Source: a bacterium UBP15_UBA6099 (GTDB taxonomy: Bacteria > UBP15 > UBA6099). Taken from it: 12,617 nucleotides of DNA. The stretch covers positions 1 to 12,617 of the forward strand of contig DIWT01000033.1 in NCBI GenBank assembly GCA_002435745.1. Reading direction: 5' to 3'. The notes under the pieces are model-generated. The model had not been told where the DNA came from. It worked only from the letters and a program-made list of their open reading frames with translations, and did no database searches. Below, piece after piece: positions 5,547 to 12,617 of this stretch. The position numbers were made by a program, and so were the translations under genes. Positions within the stretch are counted from its first letter, which is position 1, and the number at the start of each line of letters is the position of its first letter.

Positions 5547-6035
5547 TCATTCCTCGGACTGTTGCCCCGCGAGATCGCTCCGACGATAAGATTCTCTTGA
5601 AGTTTCACCGGATTCGGATTCATAAAAATATACATAGCCGTCTCTGCACCATCCGGTAAGCTCGTAGGATTCGCCGAAAAAAGTGTTTAGGATGAGTTCG
5701 CTTTCGACTTCGGGAGCCCAAAGTTCCTTATTATATATCCATCTGTCCAACGTCTGGAAACGGTCGAGGAAGTCGTCGTCGAATTTGTAGGGATAGGAGC
5801 CGCGCAATCTGAATTCGACATCCATGGCGTCTTTGACCATTTCGATGGCGCGGTTGCATTTGACGCCGAGGGTTTGAAGTCTGGCGATTTCCTTGTCTTT
5901 AAGCGAGCGGGAGATTTGGTTGGCGGCGACGGCGCCGAGAATGCCGATTATGGCTGTGGAGATAAGAAGAAGGATTAGGAAAGCGGCGCCGCGTTCCGCG
6001 CCGCGAGGTTTGTTGTCAGAGTCGCGTCGGCTCAT
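5547..6035 (-). CDS. PilX/GspK-like single-pass minor pilin-type protein
   Basis: This 162-residue inner-membrane protein has one N-terminal hydrophobic helix (about 17-38) after a short charged leader. ERGAAFLILLLISTAIIGIL resembles the start of PilX and GspK minor pilins, where a G-x cleavage site precedes the helix and the usual Glu at +5 is absent. The helix runs on into a long amphipathic segment (SRSLKDKEIARLQTLGVKCNRAIEMVKDAM), as in pilin stalks. The globular part has two cysteines (C60 and C129) that might pair. No other type II secretion or type IV pilus gene is in the window, so the family call is moderate. There is no Shine-Dalgarno site, and an extended -10 places the predicted RNA start on the A of the ATG, so the message is probably leaderless. 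It diverges from the efflux operon across a 198-bp gap. Confidence 0.6.
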   Translation of the reverse strand: MSRRDSDNKPRGAERGAAFLILLLISTAIIGILGAVAANQISRSLKDKEIARLQTLGVKCNRAIEMVKDAMDVEFRLRGSYPYKFDDDFLDRFQTLDRWIYNKELWAPEVESELILNTFFGESYELTGWCRDGYVYFYESESGETSRESYRRSDLAGQQSEE

Positions 6036-6041
6036 AAAAAG

Positions 6042-6050
6042 ATTATATCA
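6042..6050 (-). promoter_or_regulatory. Extended -10 of the pilin-like gene, predicted leaderless start
   Basis: On the minus strand TGATATAAT (TGn plus a perfect -10) ends six bases before the ATG at 6035. The expected transcription start is therefore the A of the start codon. No Shine-Dalgarno site is present and no good -35 is seen, which extended -10 promoters can tolerate. Confidence 0.6.
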
Positions 6051-6081
6051 CGAACTTGGCAAAGACGAATGTCAGAATGCA

Positions 6082-6090
6082 TGATATAAT
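6082..6090 (+). promoter_or_regulatory. Extended -10 of the efflux operon
   Basis: TGATATAAT on the plus strand mirrors the element at 6042-6050. The predicted start is near 6097, leaving a leader of about 137 bases before the tolC-type gene. The two boxes are inverted copies 31 bases apart, so polymerases for the two divergent units would compete for nearly the same DNA. Confidence 0.55.
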
Positions 6091-6233
6091 AGCTTAGACG
6101 ACCAACCAAATAAAATTTCGGGAACATTTTTCGCGGCATCGTGATTTTATCGATTAGTTTTAATGCCGTTTAGGCGGGCGCATAAAAATACAGGTTTGAG
6201 AACGAAGAATAAAAATTTCAAATGGAGCAAACA

Positions 6234-7589
6234 ATGCTTAGGCAAAGAAGAAGACGGGCCGCAAGCCGAGGTCGATTGACCGCGGGGGCGGCTGTTGCGT
6301 TGGCGTGCGCGATATTTGCAGGGGCGGCGGGGGCGGCGGAGTTGCTGACGCTCGAAAGATGCGAGGCGGAAGCGGCTGCGAACAATCCGGGATTGAAGGC
6401 GGCGGAGAAAGGCCGCGCGGCGGCGGAGTGGCGTCGCGCTGAAGCGAAGAGCGCGCGGTTGCCGAAGTTTACGTTGAGCGGCTCGGCGATGTCGACGGAC
6501 AATCCGACGATGTCGTTCATGGCGGTGTTGAATCAGGAAAGGTTCGAGCCGGCGATGATGGGGAGCATAAACGAGCCGGGCGCGACGGCGAATTTCAACG
6601 CGAGGTTCGGGTTTGAGGTTCCGCTGAGCGCCGGAGGCGCGATAAGGCACGGGATAAGAGCTGCGCGGGCGGCAGCCGGGGCGGCGGAGAATAGCGAGGA
6701 GGACGCGAGGAGGAGAGCTAGGCGCTCGGCGCGGGCTGCGTATTTCGGGGCGGTTGTGGCCGCGGATAAGACGGAGGCGGCGGGCGCGGCGCTGGAGGCG
6801 GCGAGGGCGCACGCGACGCTGGCGGCGAGCATGAGGGACGCGGGACTGACAGTGGAGTCGGACGCGTTGAGCGCGGCGGCGCGGCTGGCGGAGATGGAAG
6901 AGTTAAAGTTGACGGCTGACAACGAAGCCGCGTTGGCGAAGGCGGAGTTGCTGATGGCGATGGGGGCGGATCAGGGACGAGAAATAGAGGTTGACCGGAG
7001 CGCGCTCGAACGGGTTGAGTTCGATGGCGCGTTGGAGGACTACATAGAATCCGCCATGAAGAATAGACCGGATTTGAAATCGCTAGAAGAGGCGGCGAGG
7101 GCTGCCGCGGAGGCGGAGCGGATAGAGGCTGCCGCGGGGAGGCCGACGGTCGGGGCCGCGGCGCATGTGGATGTCGACCGCAGGCGGATTGGAAGCGGGG
7201 GAGGGGAGAGTTGGTTTGCGGGGGTGGCGGCGAATATCAGCGTGTACGACGGAGGCCGCGCCGGGGCGAGACGCGCGGCGGCGCGAGCGGAGCGGGAGAG
7301 GCTGGAGTGGGCGCTGGAGCAGGCGAGGCAGGCGGCGGAGATGGAGACGCGCCGGGCGTATTACGGCGTGGGCGCGGCGAAGAAGAAGATGGAAGCTGCG
7401 GCGCGGGCGGTCGAACAGGCCGAGGCGGCGGCGCGGATTGTCAACAATAGATACGCGAACGGGCTGGCCGTCAGCGTGGAGGTTCTTTCGGCGGAAGCCG
7501 AGCTTACGCGGGCGAAGCTGAGGCGGCTGGCGGCGCTGAGCGAGTTTGTCGTCGGCGTGGAGAAGCTGGCGCTGGCTTCTGGGAAATGA
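6234..7589 (+). CDS. TolC-family outer-membrane efflux channel
   Basis: This protein of about 451 residues should form the trimeric outer-membrane channel of the tripartite pump. After an Arg-rich n-region (LRQRRRRAASRGR) comes a signal peptide core (AGAAVALACAIFAGAAGAA), with likely cleavage near residue 35. The mature part starts with LTLERCEAEAAANNPGLKAAE, a standard OEP motif, and continues as long Ala/Glu/Arg-rich coiled-coil helices in two halves. The second half has NISVYDGGRAGARRAAA and the late VNNRYANGLAVSVEVLSAEAEL motif, both typical of the family. I prefer the ATG at 6234 because GGAG at 6224-6227 sits six bases before it; the ATG at 6222 has no ribosome site and overlaps that GGAG. 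It is the first gene of the operon, 60 bp ahead of the adaptor. Ala content is very high. Confidence 0.9.
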   Translation: MLRQRRRRAASRGRLTAGAAVALACAIFAGAAGAAELLTLERCEAEAAANNPGLKAAEKGRAAAEWRRAEAKSARLPKFTLSGSAMSTDNPTMSFMAVLNQERFEPAMMGSINEPGATANFNARFGFEVPLSAGGAIRHGIRAARAAAGAAENSEEDARRRARRSARAAYFGAVVAADKTEAAGAALEAARAHATLAASMRDAGLTVESDALSAAARLAEMEELKLTADNEAALAKAELLMAMGADQGREIEVDRSALERVEFDGALEDYIESAMKNRPDLKSLEEAARAAAEAERIEAAAGRPTVGAAAHVDVDRRRIGSGGGESWFAGVAANISVYDGGRAGARRAAARAERERLEWALEQARQAAEMETRRAYYGVGAAKKKMEAAARAVEQAEAAARIVNNRYANGLAVSVEVLSAEAELTRAKLRRLAALSEFVVGVEKLALASGK

Positions 7590-7649
7590 CGGCGGCGCAA
7601 CAATCGCCACTGAAAAATCGGGCGAACAAAGACAATGCGGAGGACGGAA

Positions 7650-8897
7650 ATGAGAAGATCGGAAACGATAAAAGAAGGAATGAAGAGAGCGGCTGGAGTC
7701 GTCGCTGTTGCGGCGCTGCTGGCGGTCGCGGCGGGCGGGTGTTCCTCGCACAAGAAAGAAGCGGAGCGCGCCCTTGCGCCAGACGCGGCGGCGATGAAGG
7801 CGACGGCGGAGCGCGTGATTCTCGAGATGAGGCCGGCGACGGTGGAGGCGACCGGAACGGTGACTTCCGGCGCGCGGAGCGTGTTGTCCGCAAAAGTGTC
7901 CGGGCACGTGAAGCGGACGCTGGCGGAAGTCGGCGACAGAGTGGCGAAAGGGAGCCTGTTGGTCGAGTTGGATTCGAGGGAAATCGAAGCGGCGGCGGAG
8001 CAGGCGAGGCAGGGCGTGGAGGCGGCGGAGCAGGGGGCGCTTGAAGCGGACGAGGGGGTGTCGGCGGCGCGCGCGGGAGTGGACGCGGCGAAAGCGGCGG
8101 ACGAACTGGCGGCGACGACGTTCGCCAGATATGAAAAGCTGTTGGCGGAAAAATCGGTGTCGCGGCAGGAGTTCGAGCAGATGGAGGCGAAGAGGAAGAT
8201 GGCGGCGGCGGAGCTTGCGCGGGCAAGGAACGGGCTGGCGGGAGCGGAGGCGGGAAAGAGGCGGGCGGCGGCGATGGTCGAGCAGGCTAGGCAGGCGCTG
8301 AGGCAGGCCGAGGTGATGCGGGGCCACGCTGCGGTGAAGGCTCCGTTCGCGGGCATTGTGACTGAAAAGCAAGCGGAGACGGGGCAGTTGGCGGGTCCCG
8401 GAGCGCCGCTTTACGCGATAGAGGACGACGCGGACTACAGGCTGGAGGCGGCGGTGGAAGAGTCGATGTTCAGCCGGGTGTCTGTCGGCGACGAGGCGCA
8501 GGTCGAACTGGACGCGATGGCCGGCAAGACGTTCTCCGGACGGGTGATCGAGATATCGCCGACGGTGGACCCGGCGACAAGAAAATTCATAGTGAAGATA
8601 AAGTTGCCCGGAGAGTCGATGGCAAGGAGCGGGATGTACGGCCGGGCGAGGTTTTTCCTCGGCGAAGAGGAGACGTTGACGGCTCCCGCCGGGGCGATGG
8701 TGAAGAGGGGGCAGATGGAGGGCGCGTTTGTGGCGGGAGCGGACGGGCGCGCGGAGTTCAGAGTGGCGAAGGTCGGAAGACGGCACGCCGACGGCAGGGT
8801 CGAGATACTGTCGGGGCTTTCCGACGGCGACGCGGTTATAACTTCCGGAACGGACAGGTTGCGCGACGGAATGAAAGTGGAGATTGAACAGCGATGA
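7650..8897 (+). CDS. RND efflux periplasmic adaptor lipoprotein
   Basis: This 415-residue membrane-fusion protein of the HlyD/AcrA type bridges permease and channel. The signal peptide ends in a lipobox AAGGC with Cys31 as the lipidated residue. In order come the first lipoyl half (about 65-110, with VSGHVKRTLAEVGDRVAKG), a long helical hairpin (about 111-224), the second lipoyl half (VKAPFAGIVTEKQAETGQL, 229-247), the beta-barrel (about 263-345, with SPTVDPATRKFIVKI) and a membrane-proximal domain to the end. The start at 7650 is chosen because GGAGG at 7639-7643 lies six bases before it; an upstream in-frame ATG at 7635 overlaps that site. Its stop overlaps the permease start as ATGA, so the two are translationally coupled. 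Confidence 0.92.
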   Translation: MRRSETIKEGMKRAAGVVAVAALLAVAAGGCSSHKKEAERALAPDAAAMKATAERVILEMRPATVEATGTVTSGARSVLSAKVSGHVKRTLAEVGDRVAKGSLLVELDSREIEAAAEQARQGVEAAEQGALEADEGVSAARAGVDAAKAADELAATTFARYEKLLAEKSVSRQEFEQMEAKRKMAAAELARARNGLAGAEAGKRRAAAMVEQARQALRQAEVMRGHAAVKAPFAGIVTEKQAETGQLAGPGAPLYAIEDDADYRLEAAVEESMFSRVSVGDEAQVELDAMAGKTFSGRVIEISPTVDPATRKFIVKIKLPGESMARSGMYGRARFFLGEEETLTAPAGAMVKRGQMEGAFVAGADGRAEFRVAKVGRRHADGRVEILSGLSDGDAVITSGTDRLRDGMKVEIEQR

Positions 8898-11800
8898 TGA
8901 GAATAGGCCCCGCGGGGCGCATCGGACAATTTTTTATCAACTCGAAACTTACGCCCATCATAGTGGTCGTGATGATAGTCCTCGGCGTTCAGGCGATTAT
9001 GAAGACGCCGCGAGAGGAGGAGCCGCAGATAACGGTTCCGTTCGCGGACGTGATGACTGCGATGCCGGGAGCTAGCGCGGCGGAGGTGGAGAAGCGCGTC
9101 ACCATGCCGCTGGAAAAGCTCATGTGGGAGATCTCCGGCGTCGAGTACGTGTACTCGATGTCGCGTCCGGGGTTGAGCGTGGTGAGCGTCAGGTTCTATG
9201 TCGGGGAGAACGAAGAAGACAGCTTCGTGAAGCTATACAACAAGGTGATGGGGAACCTCGACAGGATGCCGCCGGGGTCGACGCAGCCGCTGGTGAAAAC
9301 GAAGTCGATAGACGACGTGGCGGCGCTGACGCTGACGGTGTGGAGCGAGAAGAGGGACTGGGGGGAGCTGAGGCGGCTGGCGGGGCAGCTGGCCGACGAG
9401 ATAAAGAAAGTGGAGAAGGTGTCCGAGATCGAGATAGCGGGCGGAAGGAAGAGGCAGATAAACGTCAGGCCGGACGTTGGCAAGATGGCGGCCAGAGGAG
9501 TGACGCTGACCGGGCTAGCGGGGGCGCTCAAGCAGGCGAGCGTCAAGCTTCCGGCGGGAACGTTTGATAGCGGCAACGCGGAAATAATAGTTGAGAGCGG
9601 GGAGTTTCTAGACAGCGCGGAGGCGGTCGGCGCGGTGGTTGTCGGGGCCGCCGGGGGAAGGCCGGTTTACGTTTCGGACGTGGCGGACATCGAGGACGGA
9701 GTGGACGAGACGACGGACTACGTGTTGATGGGGGCTGGGCCTGCGGCGGCGGAGAAGGGGATCGCCATTGAGTCCGGCGAGCCTGTCCCTGCGGTGACGA
9801 TAGCGGTGTCCAAGCGCAAGGGGGCGGATGCCGCGCGCCTCGTGGGAGCGGTGATGGAGCGCGTCGAGGCTGTGAGAAGCGGCTTCATGCCGTCGGACGT
9901 GAAAGTGACCGTCACGCGGAACTACGGAGCGACCGCGCACGAGAAGGTGAACGAGCTTATCAAGCATCTGGCCGGAGCGATAATAGCCGTCACCGTGGTG
10001 GTGCTACTGTCCATGGGCTGGCGCGCCGCGCTCGTTATCATGCTTTCCGTTCCGATAACTTTCTCGCTGACTCTCTTCATCTATTACATGTACGGCTACA
10101 CGCTCAACAGGATAACTCTGTTCGCGTTGGTTTTCGTGACGGGGATAGTGATAGACGATTCGATAATAGTGGTTGAAAACATACACAGGCATTTCAAGAT
10201 GAAGAAGCTGCCGCCGCTGCAGGCGGCGATAACGGCCGTCAACGAGGTGGGGAACCCGACGATACTGGCGACGCTGACGGTGATAGCGTCCGTGTTTCCG
10301 ATGTATTTCGTGACGGGGCTGATGGGGCCGTACATGAGGCCGATGCCGGTGGGGGCGTCGCTGGCGATGACTATATCGCTGCTGGTGGCGTTCATAGCGG
10401 CTCCGTACTTGGCGTTCAGGCTGCTGAAACGGGAGGCCGCGGGCGGGGAGGATGAATACGACATCCGGCGCACGATGACGTTCAAGGCGTACGCGGCGAT
10501 CATGGAGCCGATGATAGAGAGTCCGAGGAAGAGATGGATTTTCATAGGGTCGGTGGCGGCGCTGCTGGCCGGGTCGGTTTCGCTGCTCGGTTTCAGGGCG
10601 GTTCAGGTGAAGATGTTGCCGTATGACAACAAGAGCGAGTTTCAGATAGTTCTGGACATGCCGGAAGGGGCGACGCTGGAAAGCTCTCTGGCGGCGGCGA
10701 AGGACGTGGCGGCGACGCTAGACAACCTGCCGGAGGCGACGGACTACCAGATATACGCGGGCAGGGGAGCGCCGATAAATTTCAACGGGCTGGTGAGGCA
10801 GTACTACATGAGGCGCGGCTCGAACGTGGCGGACATACAGGTGAACCTGCTGGACAAGCACGATAGGAAGGCGAGCAGCCACGACGTGGCGAAGCGGGCG
10901 CGGGGGCCTGCGGAGGCGGCGGCGGCCAAGCACGGCGCTAGGGTGAAAATCTCCGAGGTCCCGCCGGGGCCGCCGGTGATGGCTACGCTAGTGGCGGAGG
11001 TTTACGGCCCGGACGACGCGGGGCGCAGGGACATGGCGGCGAGGGTATTGTCGATTTTCGACGACACCGACGGAGTGGTGGACGCGGACGCGATGACGGA
11101 GGCGGACGCGCCCAAGCTGTCTTTCGACATAGACAAGAGGAAGGCGGCGCTGACGGGGGTGTCGCCCGCAGAGGCGGCGGAGACGATAGGGATGGCCGTC
11201 GGGGGGGCGGACGCGGCGTTGGCGCACAGCCCGGACGACTACGAGCCTGCGATGGTGAACGTGAGGCTGAGGCCGGAGGAAAGGTCTGGGGCGGCGCGGC
11301 TGATGAGCCTTAAGGTCGCCTCCGCGTCCGGCGCGATGGTCCCTCTGTCCGAACTTGCCACGGCGCGGGAAGGCGTCGAGGACAAAACGATATTCAGGAA
11401 AAATCTGAAACGGGTCGAATATGTGACGGGAGACGTGGCTGGCACATACGAAAGCCCGGTGTACGCGATGCTGGACATGGGCCGGAAGATATCGGCGCTT
11501 GAGATGCCGGAAGGCTACAGCGTGACGCAGCATTACTCGACGCAGCCGCCGTTCGAGAGCGATTTCGGGATAAAGTGGGACGGCGAATGGCAGATCACAT
11601 ACGAAGTTTTCCGGGATTTGGGGATAGCGTTCGCGGCGGTACTCGTGTTGATATACGTGCTGATAGTCGCGTGGTTCCAGTCGTTCATCAGGCCGATGGT
11701 GATGATGACGGCGATACCGCTGACGCTGATCGGGATACTGCCGGGGCACTGGGCGCTCGGGGCGTTTTTCACGGCGACTTCGATGATAGGATTCATAGCG

Positions 11801-12151
11801 CTCGCCGGGATAATAGTAAGGAATTCCATACTGCTGATAGATTTCGCGAAGATGAGGACGGACGAAGGGATGCCGCTGAAGGAGGCGGTGCTGGAGAGCG
11901 GGGCGGTGAGGCTGCGCCCGATAGTCCTTACCGCCGGGACGGTGGTGGTGGGGGCGGTTCCGATATACCTCGACCCGATATTTCAGGGGCTGGCGGTGTC
12001 GCTGATGACAGGCGCGTTGGCGTCCACCGCGCTGGCTTTGGTTCTCGTTCCTCTGCTTTATTACATGATAGAAAGCGCGGGCGGGAAGCACAAAGCCGCC
12101 GATACGTTCGAAGACGCGCCCGCCCCGGACAAGGAGGATTCGCCGACGTGA
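8894..12151 (+). CDS. RND efflux permease, HAE-like
   Basis: This 1085-residue inner-membrane proton-driven exporter has the twofold RND layout. TM1 (about 19-36) is followed by TPREEEPQITVPFADVMTAM and a first periplasmic loop, then TM2-TM4 near 360-424. TM4 carries IVIDDSIIVVENI with the paired Asp D421 and D422, equivalent to D407/D408 of AcrB that relay protons. TM10 has IIVRNSILLIDF with R976 where AcrB has Lys940; Arg-Asn is usual in this subgroup. The TM4 signature differs from the heavy-metal CusA/CzcA type, so an organic or unknown substrate is more likely, but this is inference. Sequence style (TPREEEPQI, EFLDSAEAVGAVVVG, ILPGHWALGAFFTATSMIGFIALAG) matches a broad environmental subfamily. 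ATG 8894 overlaps the adaptor stop; a second ATG follows directly. It overlaps the next gene by GTGA. Ile is mostly ATA and Arg often AGG. Confidence 0.95.
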   Translation: MMRIGPAGRIGQFFINSKLTPIIVVVMIVLGVQAIMKTPREEEPQITVPFADVMTAMPGASAAEVEKRVTMPLEKLMWEISGVEYVYSMSRPGLSVVSVRFYVGENEEDSFVKLYNKVMGNLDRMPPGSTQPLVKTKSIDDVAALTLTVWSEKRDWGELRRLAGQLADEIKKVEKVSEIEIAGGRKRQINVRPDVGKMAARGVTLTGLAGALKQASVKLPAGTFDSGNAEIIVESGEFLDSAEAVGAVVVGAAGGRPVYVSDVADIEDGVDETTDYVLMGAGPAAAEKGIAIESGEPVPAVTIAVSKRKGADAARLVGAVMERVEAVRSGFMPSDVKVTVTRNYGATAHEKVNELIKHLAGAIIAVTVVVLLSMGWRAALVIMLSVPITFSLTLFIYYMYGYTLNRITLFALVFVTGIVIDDSIIVVENIHRHFKMKKLPPLQAAITAVNEVGNPTILATLTVIASVFPMYFVTGLMGPYMRPMPVGASLAMTISLLVAFIAAPYLAFRLLKREAAGGEDEYDIRRTMTFKAYAAIMEPMIESPRKRWIFIGSVAALLAGSVSLLGFRAVQVKMLPYDNKSEFQIVLDMPEGATLESSLAAAKDVAATLDNLPEATDYQIYAGRGAPINFNGLVRQYYMRRGSNVADIQVNLLDKHDRKASSHDVAKRARGPAEAAAAKHGARVKISEVPPGPPVMATLVAEVYGPDDAGRRDMAARVLSIFDDTDGVVDADAMTEADAPKLSFDIDKRKAALTGVSPAEAAETIGMAVGGADAALAHSPDDYEPAMVNVRLRPEERSGAARLMSLKVASASGAMVPLSELATAREGVEDKTIFRKNLKRVEYVTGDVAGTYESPVYAMLDMGRKISALEMPEGYSVTQHYSTQPPFESDFGIKWDGEWQITYEVFRDLGIAFAAVLVLIYVLIVAWFQSFIRPMVMMTAIPLTLIGILPGHWALGAFFTATSMIGFIALAGIIVRNSILLIDFAKMRTDEGMPLKEAVLESGAVRLRPIVLTAGTVVVGAVPIYLDPIFQGLAVSLMTGALASTALALVLVPLLYYMIESAGGKHKAADTFEDAPAPDKEDSPT

Positions 12152-12438
12152 TTAAACAATTGACGATTATATGCAGCGCCGAACTGTCGGAAGTGGTTGG
12201 AAAGGTGTTGACCAAATCAGGAGCGCCGGGCTTCGCCAGATTCGACGGAACAGGCACGAACATTCTAGAAAAATCATCGCTGTACAGAGACCTCACATGG
12301 CCGTCATGCGTGTACATCGTCCCGGCAGAGGAAGAGAAGTTGCGCTGGATAATAGACAAGCTGAAAGCGCACGCGGGCAAATGCTCCGCGGAGCCGTGCC
12401 TGAAGCTGATACTGACTGCGGTAGAGGAGTTTTATTAA
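12148..12438 (+). CDS. PII/CutA-like small protein of the efflux operon
   Basis: This 96-residue soluble protein starts at GTG 12148, overlapping the permease stop by four bases. AAGGAGGA at 12131-12138 provides a good ribosome site about nine bases upstream. It has the feel of the PII-like/CutA ferredoxin-like fold: a first strand KQLTIICSAELSEVV, a loop region with TGTNILEKSSLYRDLTWPSCVYIV matching the usual Thr-Trp-Pro segment before the third strand, an EEEKLRWIIDKLKAH helix, and a final LKLILTAVEEFY strand. Related small proteins (DUF3240 and PII-like) are often encoded next to RND pumps and are thought to sense metals or small ligands. Four cysteines (9, 54, 79, 84), with a CxxxxC pair near the end, make metal or redox sensing conceivable. 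The family call rests on pattern only. Confidence 0.7.
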   Translation: MIKQLTIICSAELSEVVGKVLTKSGAPGFARFDGTGTNILEKSSLYRDLTWPSCVYIVPAEEEKLRWIIDKLKAHAGKCSAEPCLKLILTAVEEFY

Positions 12439-12463
12439 CCCGAATCCATCATTAGGATTCGGG
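12439..12463 (+). terminator. Hairpin at the end of the efflux operon
   Basis: CCCGAATCC (12439-12447) pairs perfectly with GGATTCGGG (12455-12463) around a 7-base loop, directly after the stop codon. The following bases are not a proper T-run, so termination may be weak or Rho-assisted, or the stem may protect the 3' end. Confidence 0.6.
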
Positions 12464-12617
12464 AGCGATTGTTAGAGCGGATGAAACGCGGACCGCAAGA
12501 CGCATTTTTGCGAAAAACGGGGACATGCAGCGCGCAACCCAGCGATGCCTGTACCCGCTTTTCGCCGCCTCGGAAACACAACACCATAAATAGGTGACTG
12601 TGGGGCTGTTGAAAAAG
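12464..12617. other. Non-coding right end, possible mobile-element terminus
   Basis: No supported gene is seen. The last bases, GGGGCTGTTGAAAAAG, resemble terminal repeats of some insertion sequences. The resemblance is from memory and no transposase is visible. Confidence 0.3.

Noticed and set aside
7083..8786. Very long minus-strand open frame opposite the efflux genes
   Set aside because: It is opposite two clear genes in high-GC DNA; its Arg/His/Pro-rich translation is typical of an antisense shadow.
10988..12091. Long minus-strand frame opposite the permease
   Set aside because: Same reason: Arg/His/Pro-rich shadow of a highly conserved RND coding sequence.
11575..12147. Upstream extension of the PII-like frame inside the permease gene
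   Set aside because: The extension overlaps the permease in another frame and is Asp/Arg/Gly-rich; the GTG at 12148 has a good ribosome site and a GTGA overlap.
1..12617. CRISPR array, tRNA or rRNA genes
   Set aside because: I looked for regularly spaced repeats, cloverleaf patterns and rRNA-like blocks in the spacers and saw none; this was done by eye only.

Overview
The window comes from a diderm (Gram-negative-type) bacterium. It carries an RND efflux permease with its periplasmic lipoprotein adaptor and TolC-type outer-membrane channel, a bacterial FtsZ with the usual C-terminal tail, and a membrane-anchored c-type haem protein with a Sec signal. Shine-Dalgarno sites (GGAGG, GGGAGG) and sigma70-like promoters (TTGACA/TATAAT types) are easy to read. 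The coding style is GC-rich and alanine/arginine-rich, with many AGG and ATA codons in the efflux operon. I cannot assign a phylum from this alone; an anaerobic or environmental lineage is a guess.

Layout from left to right. Bases 1-158 hold two strong hairpins, one of which looks like an extragenic palindromic repeat. Bases 159-1334 (minus) encode an unusual protein: two nearly identical c-type haem domains joined by a low-complexity linker to a four-helix, histidine-bearing membrane domain. Bases 1618-1881 (minus) encode a small winged-helix regulator with its own promoter. About 580 bp of AT-rich non-coding DNA follow, then a short MerR/excisionase-type DNA-binding protein (2461-2715, plus). 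ftsZ (3119-4216, plus) sits alone between two rho-independent terminators, without ftsA or ftsQ beside it. About 660 bp of mostly non-coding DNA follow. A minus-strand cluster then holds a ModE-type HTH protein without a molybdate-binding domain (4879-5211), a 15-codon micro-ORF with an excellent ribosome site and -10 box (5418-5465), and a PilX/GspK-like single-pass minor-pilin-type protein (5547-6035).

The right half is one plus-strand operon, divergent from the pilin-like gene: TolC-type channel (6234-7589), HlyD/AcrA-type lipoprotein adaptor (7650-8897), RND permease (8894-12151) and a PII/CutA-like small protein (12148-12438). The last three genes overlap by 4 bp at each junction, so translation is probably coupled. 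The operon ends in a perfect 9-bp hairpin. Together the products should form a tripartite inner-membrane to outer-membrane exporter plus a cytosolic sensor-like partner. The substrate is not readable from the sequence.

The most interesting points are the diheme-c / b-type-like fusion with a recent internal duplication, the micro-ORF with its own promoter, the mirrored extended -10 boxes that give the pilin-like gene a predicted leaderless mRNA, and the PII-like gene built into an efflux operon.
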